Part shown: one piece after another, positions 14,818 through 22,189 of the stretch
Layout: each line of letters starts with the position of its first letter
How positions within the stretch are numbered: position 1 is the stretch's first letter
IMG/VR virus record: IMGVR_UViG_3300047470_000294
Coordinates: 1 to 54,009 of that record
Source: a virus
Strand: one strand, 5' to 3'
Length of the DNA: 54,009 nucleotides
Translations under genes and position numbers: made by a program
The notes under the pieces: model-generated
The model's input: the letters and a program-made list of their open reading frames with translations, nothing else
Databases searched by the model: none
Told to the model about the DNA's origin: nothing

Positions 14818-15525
14818 ATGCACGACCACACCCCCGCCGACGAGACCTACGAATGGCCGACATGCGTCACCCCTCGCTGCGGCCGTCAGTTGTGGGCCGA
14901 CGAGCTCGACCGGTGGGCTTGCAGGCCCTGCGGCGACGCCACCCTGGCCCGTATCGTCGAGCTCCCCGCCCTGTTCCGCGAACTGAACACGACCGCGACG
15001 TTGATGCGCGGCGCCCGCCGTCCGGGTGGTGGCGGCTCCGGCTCGAAGACCCCGCCGATCCCGCCCCGGCTGGAAGTCCTGTCCCTGGTCGGCCCGGGCG
15101 GTGTCGCAGCCCGCTTGTCGGCGATTGAGGACGCGTGGCGGAAGGTGCTCGGCTGGACGGTGGCCCCGTGGCGCGGTTCCCCGGCGCAGGCCGTCCCGCA
15201 GCTCGTCAAGTTCGTGGGCGACAACCTGTTGTGGGCGTGCGGCAGTTACGAGGAGGTCGGCCAGGACATCGACGACCTGCGGAGGCTGCACGGCGAGATG
15301 AAAGCCATCGTCGACGACGAGCGGCGGCCCGGCAGGGTGCAGATCGGCAACTGTCCCGTCCGGCTGGGCGACGGCCCGTGCTGGACGCCGCTTACCGCGT
15401 CCGCCGCCAGCCACCGGGTGCGGTGCGGCGGCTGCAACGCGAAGTGGGAGACGATCGGGGAGTGGCGGGAACTGCGGGCCGCGCAAGAAGCCGTGCTCGC
15501 CGAAGCGGCAGGAGTCGCAGCGTGA
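14818..15525 (+). CDS. Zinc-finger-containing hypothetical protein
   Basis: 235 residues. The N-terminal region has CVTPRCGR and CRPCG (C16, C21, C35, C38), a zinc-ribbon arrangement; a second Cys pair (CGGCNAKW) lies near residue 205. Between them is a helical domain (about 85-165). Proteins of this layout occur in Streptomyces phages and prophages without known function. ATG follows GCCGGAGGAGCCGC. It heads a chain of GTGA-overlapping genes to 17556. Confidence 0.65.
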   Translation: MHDHTPADETYEWPTCVTPRCGRQLWADELDRWACRPCGDATLARIVELPALFRELNTTATLMRGARRPGGGGSGSKTPPIPPRLEVLSLVGPGGVAARLSAIEDAWRKVLGWTVAPWRGSPAQAVPQLVKFVGDNLLWACGSYEEVGQDIDDLRRLHGEMKAIVDDERRPGRVQIGNCPVRLGDGPCWTPLTASAASHRVRCGGCNAKWETIGEWRELRAAQEAVLAEAAGVAA

Positions 15526-15707
15526 GCAGCGAGACGGAACTGCGGAACCGACTCGCCGACGTCATTCGGGAGTTCCCATTCGACAACTACGGCCTGGACG
15601 ACGTCTCGTATCTGCTCGAAGACTCGTCGGACACCCAGGAGTGGGTGCCCGCGCTCGCCGACGCGTTGCTGCGGGCCGTGCAGCCCCTCGAGGATGGTCA
15701 GCCGTGA
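15522..15707 (+). CDS. Small acidic hypothetical protein
   Basis: 61 residues, MSSETELRNRLADVIREFPF at the N-terminus, acidic and helical throughout. GTG overlaps the previous stop. No family recognised. Confidence 0.55.
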   Translation: MSSETELRNRLADVIREFPFDNYGLDDVSYLLEDSSDTQEWVPALADALLRAVQPLEDGQP

Positions 15708-15883
15708 ACTGTGCCTGCAAGCTGGCCAGTTGCGGCCCCGCCGTCGCCCGCTGGAGCCACCCCAACGGCAACGTCAGCTGGCTGTGCCGGGGCTGCCTCG
15801 ACGCCTGGTTCGACAACGCCGACGACGACCCCGACCTGGAGCCCACCACGTGGCGGTGGACCGCGATAGGAATGACGGCATGA
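15704..15883 (+). CDS. Small Cys-rich protein, probable zinc ribbon
   Basis: 59 residues with C3, C5, C10 in the first ten positions (NCACKLASC) and a CRGC pair near residue 28, spaced as in short zinc ribbons. GTG overlaps the previous stop. No family recognised. Confidence 0.55.
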   Translation: MNCACKLASCGPAVARWSHPNGNVSWLCRGCLDAWFDNADDDPDLEPTTWRWTAIGMTA

Positions 15884-16287
15884 GCGAAGACCAGATTCGA
15901 CTGATGCTCGGCGGGGGGCCAGCAACCGACTGGCTCGATGAGGAACGCCGCCTGATGCCGCCCTCGCGTTGGGTCATCGCTGAGCCGTGGACGCGCCCCG
16001 ACGGCCTCCCCGTCCCGCAAGCCGTGTGGCTGTGCCGGGTGGATTGGGGCTTCGGCGAGTGGAGGGTGCGCGATCACCCCGAGCCGGTCCGTGGCCGATC
16101 CGTCCTGTACTGGCTGGAGCGCGAACGCGACGACAGCCCGATGCGGGCAGTGGACGGCGCATACATGTACGCGCACGTGCCGGACGGTGAGGTCGGCGAG
16201 TACGTTTCGGCGGACCAGGCGCGATGGACGCGCGGAATCTTCGAGATGGGGGAATCGGCCGCACCAGAGGCGGGCGAGGCGCCGTGA
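15880..16287 (+). CDS. Hypothetical protein
   Basis: 135 residues, Trp-rich and acidic (WVIAEPWTRPDG, then WLCRVDWGFGEW), soluble, with no recognised motif. Start overlaps the previous stop by ATGA; its own stop overlaps the first of three tandem paralogues. Confidence 0.55.
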   Translation: MSEDQIRLMLGGGPATDWLDEERRLMPPSRWVIAEPWTRPDGLPVPQAVWLCRVDWGFGEWRVRDHPEPVRGRSVLYWLERERDDSPMRAVDGAYMYAHVPDGEVGEYVSADQARWTRGIFEMGESAAPEAGEAP

Positions 16288-16676
16288 GCGAGATCGCCGA
16301 TTTCCTGAAGGCCCGCATCCTCGAACGGCGGGCACTCGCTGAAGCCGCCAGCCCCGGACCGTGGCACGCCAACGAGGAAGCCGACGAAGTGGTGGCCGTC
16401 GACGGCATCACTATTGCCGACGGATTCGCGCTCAGCGGCAGGCAGTTGCGGGCCACCGTCCAGCACATCGCCGCCAACGACCCGGACGACGTCATCACCG
16501 ACTGCGACGCCAAGTTGGCCATCGTCGACCTGATGGAGCAGACGCTCAAGTACGCAGAGGGCGATACCGAGGTCGACCACTACGGTGCGCTCGGCATGGC
16601 GGAGGACACCCTGCACCACCTCGCCAGGCAGTTCGCCGGGCACCCGGAACACAAGGGCGAGGAGTGGGCTCCGTGA
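16284..16676 (+). CDS. DUF6221-like protein, tandem copy 1 of 3
   Basis: 130 residues starting 'SEIADFLKARILERRALAEA' with a following SPGPWH motif, a central HIAANDP segment and a C-terminal GHPEHKGEEWAP. The next two genes share the same frame: helix 'FL.ARL', '(A/T)(T/S).GPW', 'H(I/D)..HDPARTL' and an end '(E)EW(A/K/R)P'. I associate this with the DUF6221 family common in Streptomyces and their phages; function unknown. Copy 1 is the most diverged. Confidence 0.65.
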   Translation: MSEIADFLKARILERRALAEAASPGPWHANEEADEVVAVDGITIADGFALSGRQLRATVQHIAANDPDDVITDCDAKLAIVDLMEQTLKYAEGDTEVDHYGALGMAEDTLHHLARQFAGHPEHKGEEWAP

Positions 16677-17080
16677 TGGATGAACTGGTGGCGTTCCTGC
16701 GGGCCCGGCTCGACGAGGAAGAGGGAGTCGCGCGAGCCGCCACCCCCGGGCCTTGGGAAGGCGTCGTAGACCATCACCAGCGAGGCGAGGTCAACGCCAG
16801 CGTCTGGGCCGACAGCATCAACTACTACATCGCCGAGACGATCACCAGCGGGGAACGGCACGAGGCCGACGCCCGCCACATCGGAAACCACGATCCTGCT
16901 CGAACCCTTGCCGACGTTGAGTCCGGGCGGCAGGCCATTGCGCACTATGAGCGCGTCGCCGCACACAGGTGGAAGCAGCTCGACTACGAACTCGCGGTGG
17001 GCGCCGTCGAAGTCCAGCTCAAGATCCGGGCGTTGGCCTATGCGGGACACCAGGACTATCGCCAGGAGTGGAAGCCGTGA
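16673..17080 (+). CDS. DUF6221-like protein, tandem copy 2 of 3
   Basis: 135 residues. GTG at 16673 is chosen over ATG at 16676 because it overlaps the previous stop in the same way as its paralogues and aligns residue for residue with the start of copy 3 (V-M-D-E-L-V-A-F-L against V-T-D-D-L-I-T-F-L). The GPW motif and HDPARTLADVE segment are intact. Confidence 0.65.
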   Translation: MMDELVAFLRARLDEEEGVARAATPGPWEGVVDHHQRGEVNASVWADSINYYIAETITSGERHEADARHIGNHDPARTLADVESGRQAIAHYERVAAHRWKQLDYELAVGAVEVQLKIRALAYAGHQDYRQEWKP

Positions 17081-17556
17081 CGGACGACCTGATCACATTC
17101 CTGCGGGCGCGCCTGGACGACGATGAGCGGATCGCGAAGGCGGCCACCACTGGCCCGTGGTCCGTCAACGACGAGTCGTTCGCCGAATCCATCCGCGCAA
17201 CAGACGGCACCGAGGTTGTCGCAGGTGGTCGATGGGGTGGCGAAGCGCCCGTGTTCGAGTCGACCGAAGACGCGCTGCACATCGCTGCGCACGATCCGGC
17301 GCGAACGCTGCTGGAGATCGAAGCGAAGCGGCAACTACTCGCGGACGCCCTCGCCGAGAAGCACGTCGTCGTAGAGGACTGCTGGTACACCTGCCCGGCG
17401 GCCACCGAAGAACGCGACGGCGGCGAGACCTGCAACGACGCGGATAGCGACAAGCCGTGCAACTGCGGGCGAGACGCACGGGTTGAGCGACGACTGCGGC
17501 TGCTTGCGATGTCGTATGCCGACCATCCGGACCACCGGGAAGAGTGGCGGCCGTAA
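17077..17556 (+). CDS. DUF6221-like protein, tandem copy 3 of 3
   Basis: 159 residues. It carries the family motifs (GPW near residue 28, HDPARTLLEIEAKR at mid-length, HREEWRP end) plus an insert of about 30 residues with six cysteines (CWYTCPAATEERDGG, then C-N-C) that the other two copies lack and that could bind metal. Last gene of this chain; a bidirectional hairpin follows 107 bp later. Confidence 0.65.
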   Translation: MTDDLITFLRARLDDDERIAKAATTGPWSVNDESFAESIRATDGTEVVAGGRWGGEAPVFESTEDALHIAAHDPARTLLEIEAKRQLLADALAEKHVVVEDCWYTCPAATEERDGGETCNDADSDKPCNCGRDARVERRLRLLAMSYADHPDHREEWRP

Positions 17557-17662
17557 GCGGAGAGTAGCCACCGCGCGCCTCTTGACACCACTTCAACCAC
17601 ATAGCTTGCGCCCGTGACCAGGGCGAGCTTATCGTGTGATTCATTCGATCTAGCTGTCTGAA

Positions 17663-17684
17663 GGGCCGCCCACGCTGGCGGCCC
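17663..17684. terminator. Bidirectional hairpin terminator
   Basis: GGGCCGCC (17663-17670) pairs with GGCGGCCC (17677-17684), followed by TTT and preceded by AA. The upstream gap 17557-17662 holds a TTGACA hexamer at 17582-17587 without a convincing -10 box. Confidence 0.65.
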
Positions 17685-17708
17685 TTTCGCGTTACCGGGG
17701 GTGATCGA

Positions 17709-17954
17709 ATGCCCGGTCTGCTCATCCCCGTCGATCTCGCCGCACACGTTGCCGGACACCCCGAAGCGACCATCCGGCGATGGGCCTGCGAAGGACGCCT
17801 CACCCGCCACCCGGACTCGGGGCGCCGCAAGAACGGCGTGCTGTACGACATCGACGAGATCCCCGAAGCGACCCGCGACAAGGACACGCTCAAGCTGATC
17901 ACCCCCGGCGCGACCCCGCCCGTCATCGGGCAGATGTCCCAACTCGCCGCCTGA
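17709..17954 (+). CDS. Helix-turn-helix protein, excisionase or MerR-like
   Basis: 81 residues. 'VDLAAHVAGHPEATIRRWAC' is a winged-helix or MerR-type helix-turn-helix, followed by EGRLTRHPDSGRR and a wing with GVLYDID. Proteins like this serve as phage excisionases or small regulators. The integrase is far away at 52579, so a directionality-factor role is only possible. It stands alone between a terminator and a double-hairpin element. Confidence 0.65.
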   Translation: MPGLLIPVDLAAHVAGHPEATIRRWACEGRLTRHPDSGRRKNGVLYDIDEIPEATRDKDTLKLITPGATPPVIGQMSQLAA

Positions 17955-17966
17955 CGGCCACAGTCT

Positions 17967-18053
17967 CCTGCGCGCAGTGGCGCAGGCGGGCCTTGAAGCG
18001 CCACGCGCTCGGCCCCACCGTCCGCCCGGCCCTGGAGGGGACCGGGCGGACGG
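17967..18053 (+). promoter_or_regulatory. Double-hairpin intercistronic element, copy 1 (diverged)
   Basis: First hairpin: CCTGCGC (17967-17973) with GCGCAGG (17980-17986). Second hairpin: CCGTCCGCCCGG (18018-18053 overall), a perfect 12-bp stem. A Shine-Dalgarno GAAGGAG follows and the next gene starts at 18086. Same order as the copies at 18435, 22115 and 24246 but with a longer gap between hairpins. Confidence 0.5.
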
Positions 18054-18085
18054 ACAAACCCTCCCCCGACCTGAAGGAGACGGCC

Positions 18086-18346
18086 GTGGGCCGCTACCGC
18101 AAGAAGCCCATTGAGGTCGATGCCATCCAGTTCACGGGCGACAACGTCCACGAGATCTGGGACCAGTTCGGCGCCGACGGCATCTACGGCCCCACCGAGA
18201 AGAACCCGGACTGGCTCATCCTCACCACAGTCCACGGCGACGAAGCACCCGCGCGCAAGGGCGACTGGGTCATCCCGGACGGCAAGCCGGGGACGTTCTA
18301 CCCCTGCAAGCCGGACATCTTCGCGAAGACCTACGACGCCATCTGA
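18086..18346 (+). CDS. Conserved phage protein of the 'YRKKP' type
   Basis: 86 residues. It shows the pattern of a widespread phage family: RYRKKPIEVDAIQFTG at the N-terminus, an EIW...FG segment, W-L-I-L-T-T-V-H-G, GDWVIPDGKPG and the end FYPCKPDIFAKTYDAI. Function is not established. GTG at 18086 has GAAGGAGACGG upstream. Confidence 0.75.
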   Translation: MGRYRKKPIEVDAIQFTGDNVHEIWDQFGADGIYGPTEKNPDWLILTTVHGDEAPARKGDWVIPDGKPGTFYPCKPDIFAKTYDAI

Positions 18347-18434
18347 GCCCGGGGCTGGCCGCTCATCCGAGTCCCGGCTGTTCCGCCGCCCACGCCACCC
18401 CTGACGCGGGCGGCGGAACAGCCAACCCCATACG

Positions 18435-18489
18435 CCTGCGGCTTGATCACCGCAGGAAGGAAGCCCCGAGTTCCTGGCTCGGGGCTTCC
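18435..18489 (+). promoter_or_regulatory. Double-hairpin intercistronic element, copy 2
   Basis: Hairpin one: CCTGCGG (18435-18441) with CCGCAGG (18450-18456). Hairpin two: GGAAGCCCCGAG (18459-18470) with its complement at 18478-18489, loop TTCCTGG. The next ATG (18514) has AGGAAGG upstream. Copy 3 at 22115 has the same loop. Confidence 0.65.
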
Positions 18490-18513
18490 GAACATCCAGG
18501 AAGGCCCGCACCC

Positions 18514-18786
18514 ATGACTTGCCCCGACCTGCCCAACTGGGCATGGAACCTGATCATCGCCGTGCAAGGCCACGAAGAGCAGCACGCCAGCAGCGACCAG
18601 TGCCTCAAGGGCGTCCTCAACGCCATTCCCACCGACGTCCGCGGCCAGGCCGAAGCGATCTCCGTCTACGTCACGCAGGCGCGCGGCAACGACATCGCCG
18701 ACAAGGCGACCAAGTCGTGGGGCGACCTGATGACGGCGTTCCGCCCCGCACCTCACGAGGAGCCCACGGCGGACGCGACGCAGTAA
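18514..18786 (+). CDS. Small hypothetical protein
   Basis: 90 residues, MTCPDLPNWAWNLIIAVQGH at the start and a Pro/Ala-rich acidic end. HEEQH could be a metal site but does not match a known protease motif. It follows a double-hairpin element and a CAGGAAGG ribosome binding site. No family recognised. Confidence 0.55.
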   Translation: MTCPDLPNWAWNLIIAVQGHEEQHASSDQCLKGVLNAIPTDVRGQAEAISVYVTQARGNDIADKATKSWGDLMTAFRPAPHEEPTADATQ

Positions 18787-18796
18787 ACGAGGACGC

Positions 18797-19153
18797 ATGG
18801 GCACCAACTACTACGTCAACACCCCGTCGTGCCCCAACGCCTGCGAGCACTGTGCGGAGTCGGAGCGCATCCACCTCGGCAAGTCGTCGATGGGGTGGCG
18901 GTTCCTGTTCCAGGCCGAGCCCGACTGGCCGCGCGACGAGGCCTTCGCCCACTGGGTGCGGCGCGCACTGTCCGGGCCGATCGTCGACGAGTACGGCGAA
19001 GAGATCACGCTCGCCGAGCTGCTCGACCTGGCGCACGGCAAGGTCGACGGTATCGACCACCTCAACCGGCCGCCCGGACGCGAGTACGGCGTAGTGACCG
19101 TGAACGACTTCAAGTCCTGCGGCCACGACTTCAACGACCGCGAATTCAGTTGA
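18797..19153 (+). CDS. Conserved phage protein of the 'MGTNYY' type
   Basis: 118 residues. The start MGTNYYVNTPSCPNACEHC, followed by RIHLGKSSMGWRF and later PIVDEYGEEIT, matches a family found in many phages, with Cys residues that may bind zinc (C12, C16, C19). No function is established. It lies 10 bp after the preceding gene. Confidence 0.75.
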   Translation: MGTNYYVNTPSCPNACEHCAESERIHLGKSSMGWRFLFQAEPDWPRDEAFAHWVRRALSGPIVDEYGEEITLAELLDLAHGKVDGIDHLNRPPGREYGVVTVNDFKSCGHDFNDREFS

Positions 19154-19651
19154 TCAGTCGCCCAGCGATGCCGCGAACCCTCCGGCCTTCGCCTCGGCCG
19201 CCGTCACCGTGATCTGCCCCCGGTGGCTCACCTCGACCCGGTAGAACTTCGAGCCCTCCGGCACACCAGGAACTTCCGCGATAAACACGCAGGCTCCTGA
19301 ATCGGGCTTGCCCGTCTCCAGCGCACTGGTAGCCACGACCTTGCCCGAGGCGTCGTACACCGTCACCGAGGCGCCCTCGGTGATGTCGGCGTAGCCGCTG
19401 TACCCGGTGCAGTCCTCGTTGCTGTCGCCGGTCGGAATGTTGTCGCCCGTCAACGTCATTGTGCCGCGCAACGTGAACGTTGCTGGCGTGCTCGAGCCCG
19501 AGGCGGAGAAGCCCCACGCGAGACCCACGGCGCCAGCGCCAATCGCCAGGCCGACGAGCCCCGTCACCAGCGGATGAGGCCAACGCCTCGCCTTCTCGGG
19601 CGGCGTCTCGGGCATCGGCGGGGCGGCAGGCATATCGGTCGCATCAGACAT
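19154..19651 (-). CDS. Membrane-anchored exported protein in reverse orientation (moron-like)
   Basis: 165 residues from ATG at 19651; ATG at 19663 is an alternative. A Pro-rich N-terminus precedes one hydrophobic helix at about 28-48 (LVTGLVGLAIGAGAVGLAWG), then a beta-rich outer domain with C81 and C124, which may form a disulfide, and segments such as ASVTVYDASGKVV. It would sit on the cell surface. It is the only minus-strand gene between 11 and 29 kb, has no ribosome binding site (possibly leaderless) and lies just before the adhesin cassette, so it may be expressed in the lysogen, for example for superinfection exclusion. That role is inference. Confidence 0.65.
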   Translation of the reverse strand: MSDATDMPAAPPMPETPPEKARRWPHPLVTGLVGLAIGAGAVGLAWGFSASGSSTPATFTLRGTMTLTGDNIPTGDSNEDCTGYSGYADITEGASVTVYDASGKVVATSALETGKPDSGACVFIAEVPGVPEGSKFYRVEVSHRGQITVTAAEAKAGGFAASLGD

Positions 19652-19742
19652 GCGCCGAATCATGACAGCGCCAACACCGCGCGTACACGCCAACGACCAG
19701 ACCGATCCAGCGCCACGCGGCGCACAACCCGAAGGAGGCCGC

Positions 19743-19874
19743 GTGGCCGACGAACACGTCTTCACCCTGGCCATTGAAGCGTCGGGTGAAGTCACGCCCG
19801 CACCCGCCACGGAACAGGCAGGCGCCAACGAGGCCGAGCCTCGCGACGACGAGGAAGGCATGACCGATGGCTGA
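19743..19874 (+). CDS. Small acidic hypothetical protein
   Basis: 43 residues, acidic, starting MADEHVFTLAIEASGEVTPA. Accepted because of an excellent GAAGGAGG site 5 bases before GTG and overlap of its 3' end with the next gene. No family recognised. Confidence 0.5.
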   Translation: MADEHVFTLAIEASGEVTPAPATEQAGANEAEPRDDEEGMTDG

Positions 19875-20265
19875 AGGCCTGTCCACCACCCTGGTCTCCA
19901 ACTGGCTCAACACCCTGCGCGCTGCGGGTGCGGCCTTCGGCCCGGTCGCCGCCGAGTATGCGCAGCTCCACACCGCCAACCCGGGCGCGGCCGGTACGAC
20001 GGCGATCAGCGCTGGCTCCGCGACCCGCGTCATCTTCACCCACGCCGCATCGTCGGCCGGCTCCGCGCTTGCGCTCACCGGCACCAACCCGGCGTGGACC
20101 AACGGCGGCACCTCGGAGACCATCACGGACATCTCCGTGTGGACCGCGGTGACCGGCGGAACGTTCCTGTACTCGGTGCAGCTCACCGCCTCGAAGGCGT
20201 GGGCGTCCGCCGATACCTTCACATTGACGAGCCATTCCGTCTCGCTAAGCCCGCAGGCCGCGTAA
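19867..20265 (+). CDS. Phage tail-fibre-type or decoration structural protein
   Basis: 132 residues. The N-terminal pattern LSTTLVSNWLNTLR..., then YAQLHTANPGAAGTT, and the later DISVWTAVTGGTFLYSVQLT are typical of a small virion protein family annotated in many phages as tail fibre or structural. Beta-rich C-terminal half. It overlaps the preceding small gene and is followed by the repeat adhesin, forming an appendage cassette away from the main tail operon. Confidence 0.65.
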   Translation: MAEGLSTTLVSNWLNTLRAAGAAFGPVAAEYAQLHTANPGAAGTTAISAGSATRVIFTHAASSAGSALALTGTNPAWTNGGTSETITDISVWTAVTGGTFLYSVQLTASKAWASADTFTLTSHSVSLSPQAA

Positions 20266-20286
20266 CGCCCTGACGGGGAGGCCGTC

Positions 20287-21786
20287 GTGACCAGCTTCAG
20301 CGACGACTTCAACCGGGCCGACGGAAGCCCGGGCGCCAACTGGACTGCGGTGTCCGGCACTTGGTCGATCGTCTCCAGCCAACTCTCCTCCGGGTCCGCG
20401 GGCGGCACCATCGTCATCCGCGCGACCGGCGCGATGGCCACCAACGACAACTCCGCCCAGATCACGATCACCGCGACCGCAGCGCTCAGTCAGGGCGTGT
20501 TCTGCCGCGGCAACACGGGCTTCACGCAGGGCTACCTGTGGCGAAACGACGGCACGAGCTGGAACCTCTTCTCGAACGTGGGCGGCAGCTTCACGTCGAT
20601 CGGGTCCTTCGCCGGGGCAGCCGTTGCAGGCGACATCGCCAAGGTTCAAGCCGTCGGCTCGACGGTCACCGGCTACGTCAACAACGTCGCCCGCGTCACG
20701 GTCACCAACACGGCCGTCACCACCGGAACGTCCGTCGGCCTCCGCGCCGAATCCTCCAACTCGCTGAGGTTCGACAACTTCACCGGCGCCGACGCCACCT
20801 CCGGAGTCTCCGGCGATGCGGCACTGGCCGCCAGCGCCACGCTCTCCGCGACCGGCACCCGCTCCACCAGCGGTGACGCGGCCCTCGCCTCCACCGCAGC
20901 CTTCGCCGCGGCGGGCGTGCGGTCCACCACTGGCGGAGCAGCACTCAACGCGACCGCCACCCTGGCAGCGTCGGGAGTCCGTACCACGGCAGGCGATGCG
21001 GCACTCGCGGCCACAGCCAGCCTCACCGCGTCCGGGGTGCGCACCACGAGTGGCGACAGCGGACTGGCCGCCACGGCCAGCCTCAGCGCCAGTGGCACCC
21101 GCGCAACATCCACCGGCGCCGCCCTCGCCGCGACGGCAGCCCTGACCGCGAGCGGAGCCGTAACCACCAGCGGCGACGCCACCCTGGCGGCTACGGCAAC
21201 CCTGACCGCAGCCGGCCAACGGACAACGGCCGGCGATACCGCCCTCTCCGCCACCGCATCGTTCACGGCAGACGGGCAACGCACCGCCACCGCCGACGCA
21301 ACCCTCGCAGCCACCGCCACACTCGCCGCAGCAGGCACCCGCAGCGCCGTGGCCGACGCTGGCCTCACCGCCACAGCGGACCTCTCCGCGCAGGGACAGG
21401 TCACCCGCAATGCCGCCGCCGCCCTCACGGTCACGGCCACCTTCACGGCCGACGGAAGCATCGGCGCAGCGCCAATCTCCGGAGACGCCGCCCTACATGC
21501 GGCGGCCACCTTCACCGCGGCCGGTATCCGGACCACATCTGCGGCAGCCAGCCTCACCGCGACCGCAGTGCTCACCGCGACAGGCACCACGGCGCTCGTC
21601 GGCGCGGCAGGCATTGCCGCCACGGCCACGCTCACAGCCAGCGGCACAGTGCAGTCCGCCCACGACGACATCGACGTAACCGTCGGCGCCCCCTACAGCC
21701 CGTGGTCCGTCGGCCCGCCGCAGCTTGAGGCGTGGACCGTGGCCGAACCGCAGCCCGCACCCTGGCTCGTCGGCCAACCCCAGTGA
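20287..21786 (+). CDS. Repeat-containing adhesin or tail fibre
   Basis: 499 residues. The first 170 form a concanavalin/LamG-like jelly-roll (FSDDFNRADGSPGANWT, then SSNSLRFDNFTGADA), a fold that often binds sugars. Residues 176-458 are 14 tandem repeats of about 20 residues with the theme GDAALAATATLTASGxRTTS; one repeat has a 3-residue insert. The tail has three Trp-Pro units (SPWSVGPPQL, EAWTVAEPQP, APWLVGQPQ). A likely architecture is sugar-binding head, beta stalk and docking tail. It could be a host-surface adhesin rather than a virion part. The repeats may vary in number between relatives. Confidence 0.75.
   Translation: MTSFSDDFNRADGSPGANWTAVSGTWSIVSSQLSSGSAGGTIVIRATGAMATNDNSAQITITATAALSQGVFCRGNTGFTQGYLWRNDGTSWNLFSNVGGSFTSIGSFAGAAVAGDIAKVQAVGSTVTGYVNNVARVTVTNTAVTTGTSVGLRAESSNSLRFDNFTGADATSGVSGDAALAASATLSATGTRSTSGDAALASTAAFAAAGVRSTTGGAALNATATLAASGVRTTAGDAALAATASLTASGVRTTSGDSGLAATASLSASGTRATSTGAALAATAALTASGAVTTSGDATLAATATLTAAGQRTTAGDTALSATASFTADGQRTATADATLAATATLAAAGTRSAVADAGLTATADLSAQGQVTRNAAAALTVTATFTADGSIGAAPISGDAALHAAATFTAAGIRTTSAAASLTATAVLTATGTTALVGAAGIAATATLTASGTVQSAHDDIDVTVGAPYSPWSVGPPQLEAWTVAEPQPAPWLVGQPQ
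20812..21660 (+). repeat. 14 tandem 60-bp coding repeats in the adhesin gene
   Basis: Each unit encodes about 20 residues of alternating small and hydrophobic amino acids; one unit (about 21415-21483) is 69 bp. DNA identity between units is moderate, with conserved GCG/GCC-rich cores, so unequal recombination could change copy number. Confidence 0.8.
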
Positions 21787-22097
21787 AGGCGGTGGACATG
21801 CAACTGCCCGCCACCACCACCGAGTTCGTTCACGTCGCCGTCACCCCGCCTGTCGGAGTCGACATCACCGGCACCCCGCCGAAGCTGGCGATCCTGCCCG
21901 TGAGCAACCGGGCCAACCCGGCGGCCGGTGACTGGATGACCGGGACGTGGGGCGCCGGACCGGAAGCGCTACTCCTCGTCGGACCCGACGGTGGGGCGGT
22001 CGCGCTCACCGTCGGCGACTACCGGGTTTACGTGTCCTTCGATCCGCCCGGCAGCGAAAACATCGTCCGTCAGTCCGGCTACCTCGGCATCACCTGA
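21783..22097 (+). CDS. Small beta-rich virion-associated protein
   Basis: 104 residues from GTG at 21783, which overlaps the adhesin stop; ATG at 21798 is an alternative. The sequence (TEFVHVAVTPPVGVDITG, later VGDYRVYVSFDPPGS) looks like one Ig-like beta domain. Its coupling to the adhesin suggests a role in the same appendage, such as a chaperone or connector. No family recognised. Confidence 0.6.
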   Translation: MKAVDMQLPATTTEFVHVAVTPPVGVDITGTPPKLAILPVSNRANPAAGDWMTGTWGAGPEALLLVGPDGGAVALTVGDYRVYVSFDPPGSENIVRQSGYLGIT

Positions 22098-22114
22098 ACG
22101 CTCACCCCATCACG

Positions 22115-22170
22115 CCTGCGGCCAGCTACCGCAGGTAGGAAACCCCGGCGTTCCTGGCGCCGGGGTTTCC
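22115..22170 (+). promoter_or_regulatory. Double-hairpin intercistronic element, copy 3
   Basis: Hairpin one: CCTGCGG (22115-22121) with CCGCAGG (22129-22135), loop CCAGCTA. Hairpin two: GGAAACCCCGGCG (22138-22150) with its complement at 22158-22170, loop TTCCTGG. Followed by CAGGAGACG and ATG at 22190. Stem changes relative to copy 2 are compensatory. Confidence 0.7.
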
Positions 22171-22189
22171 GCACACCCAGGAGACGAAC

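Noticed and set aside
17165-18544. 459-codon minus-strand frame
   Set aside because: Runs across several plus-strand genes, a terminator and a double-hairpin element, with Arg/Ser-rich shadow composition.
20812-21660. CRISPR-like appearance of regularly spaced repeats
   Set aside because: The units are contiguous coding repeats without unique spacers and stay in one reading frame. No CRISPR array was seen anywhere in the window.
20245-21671. Minus-strand frames opposite the adhesin repeats
   Set aside because: Repetitive Gly/Arg- or Ala/Val-rich sequence mirroring the 60-bp repeats; no start signal.
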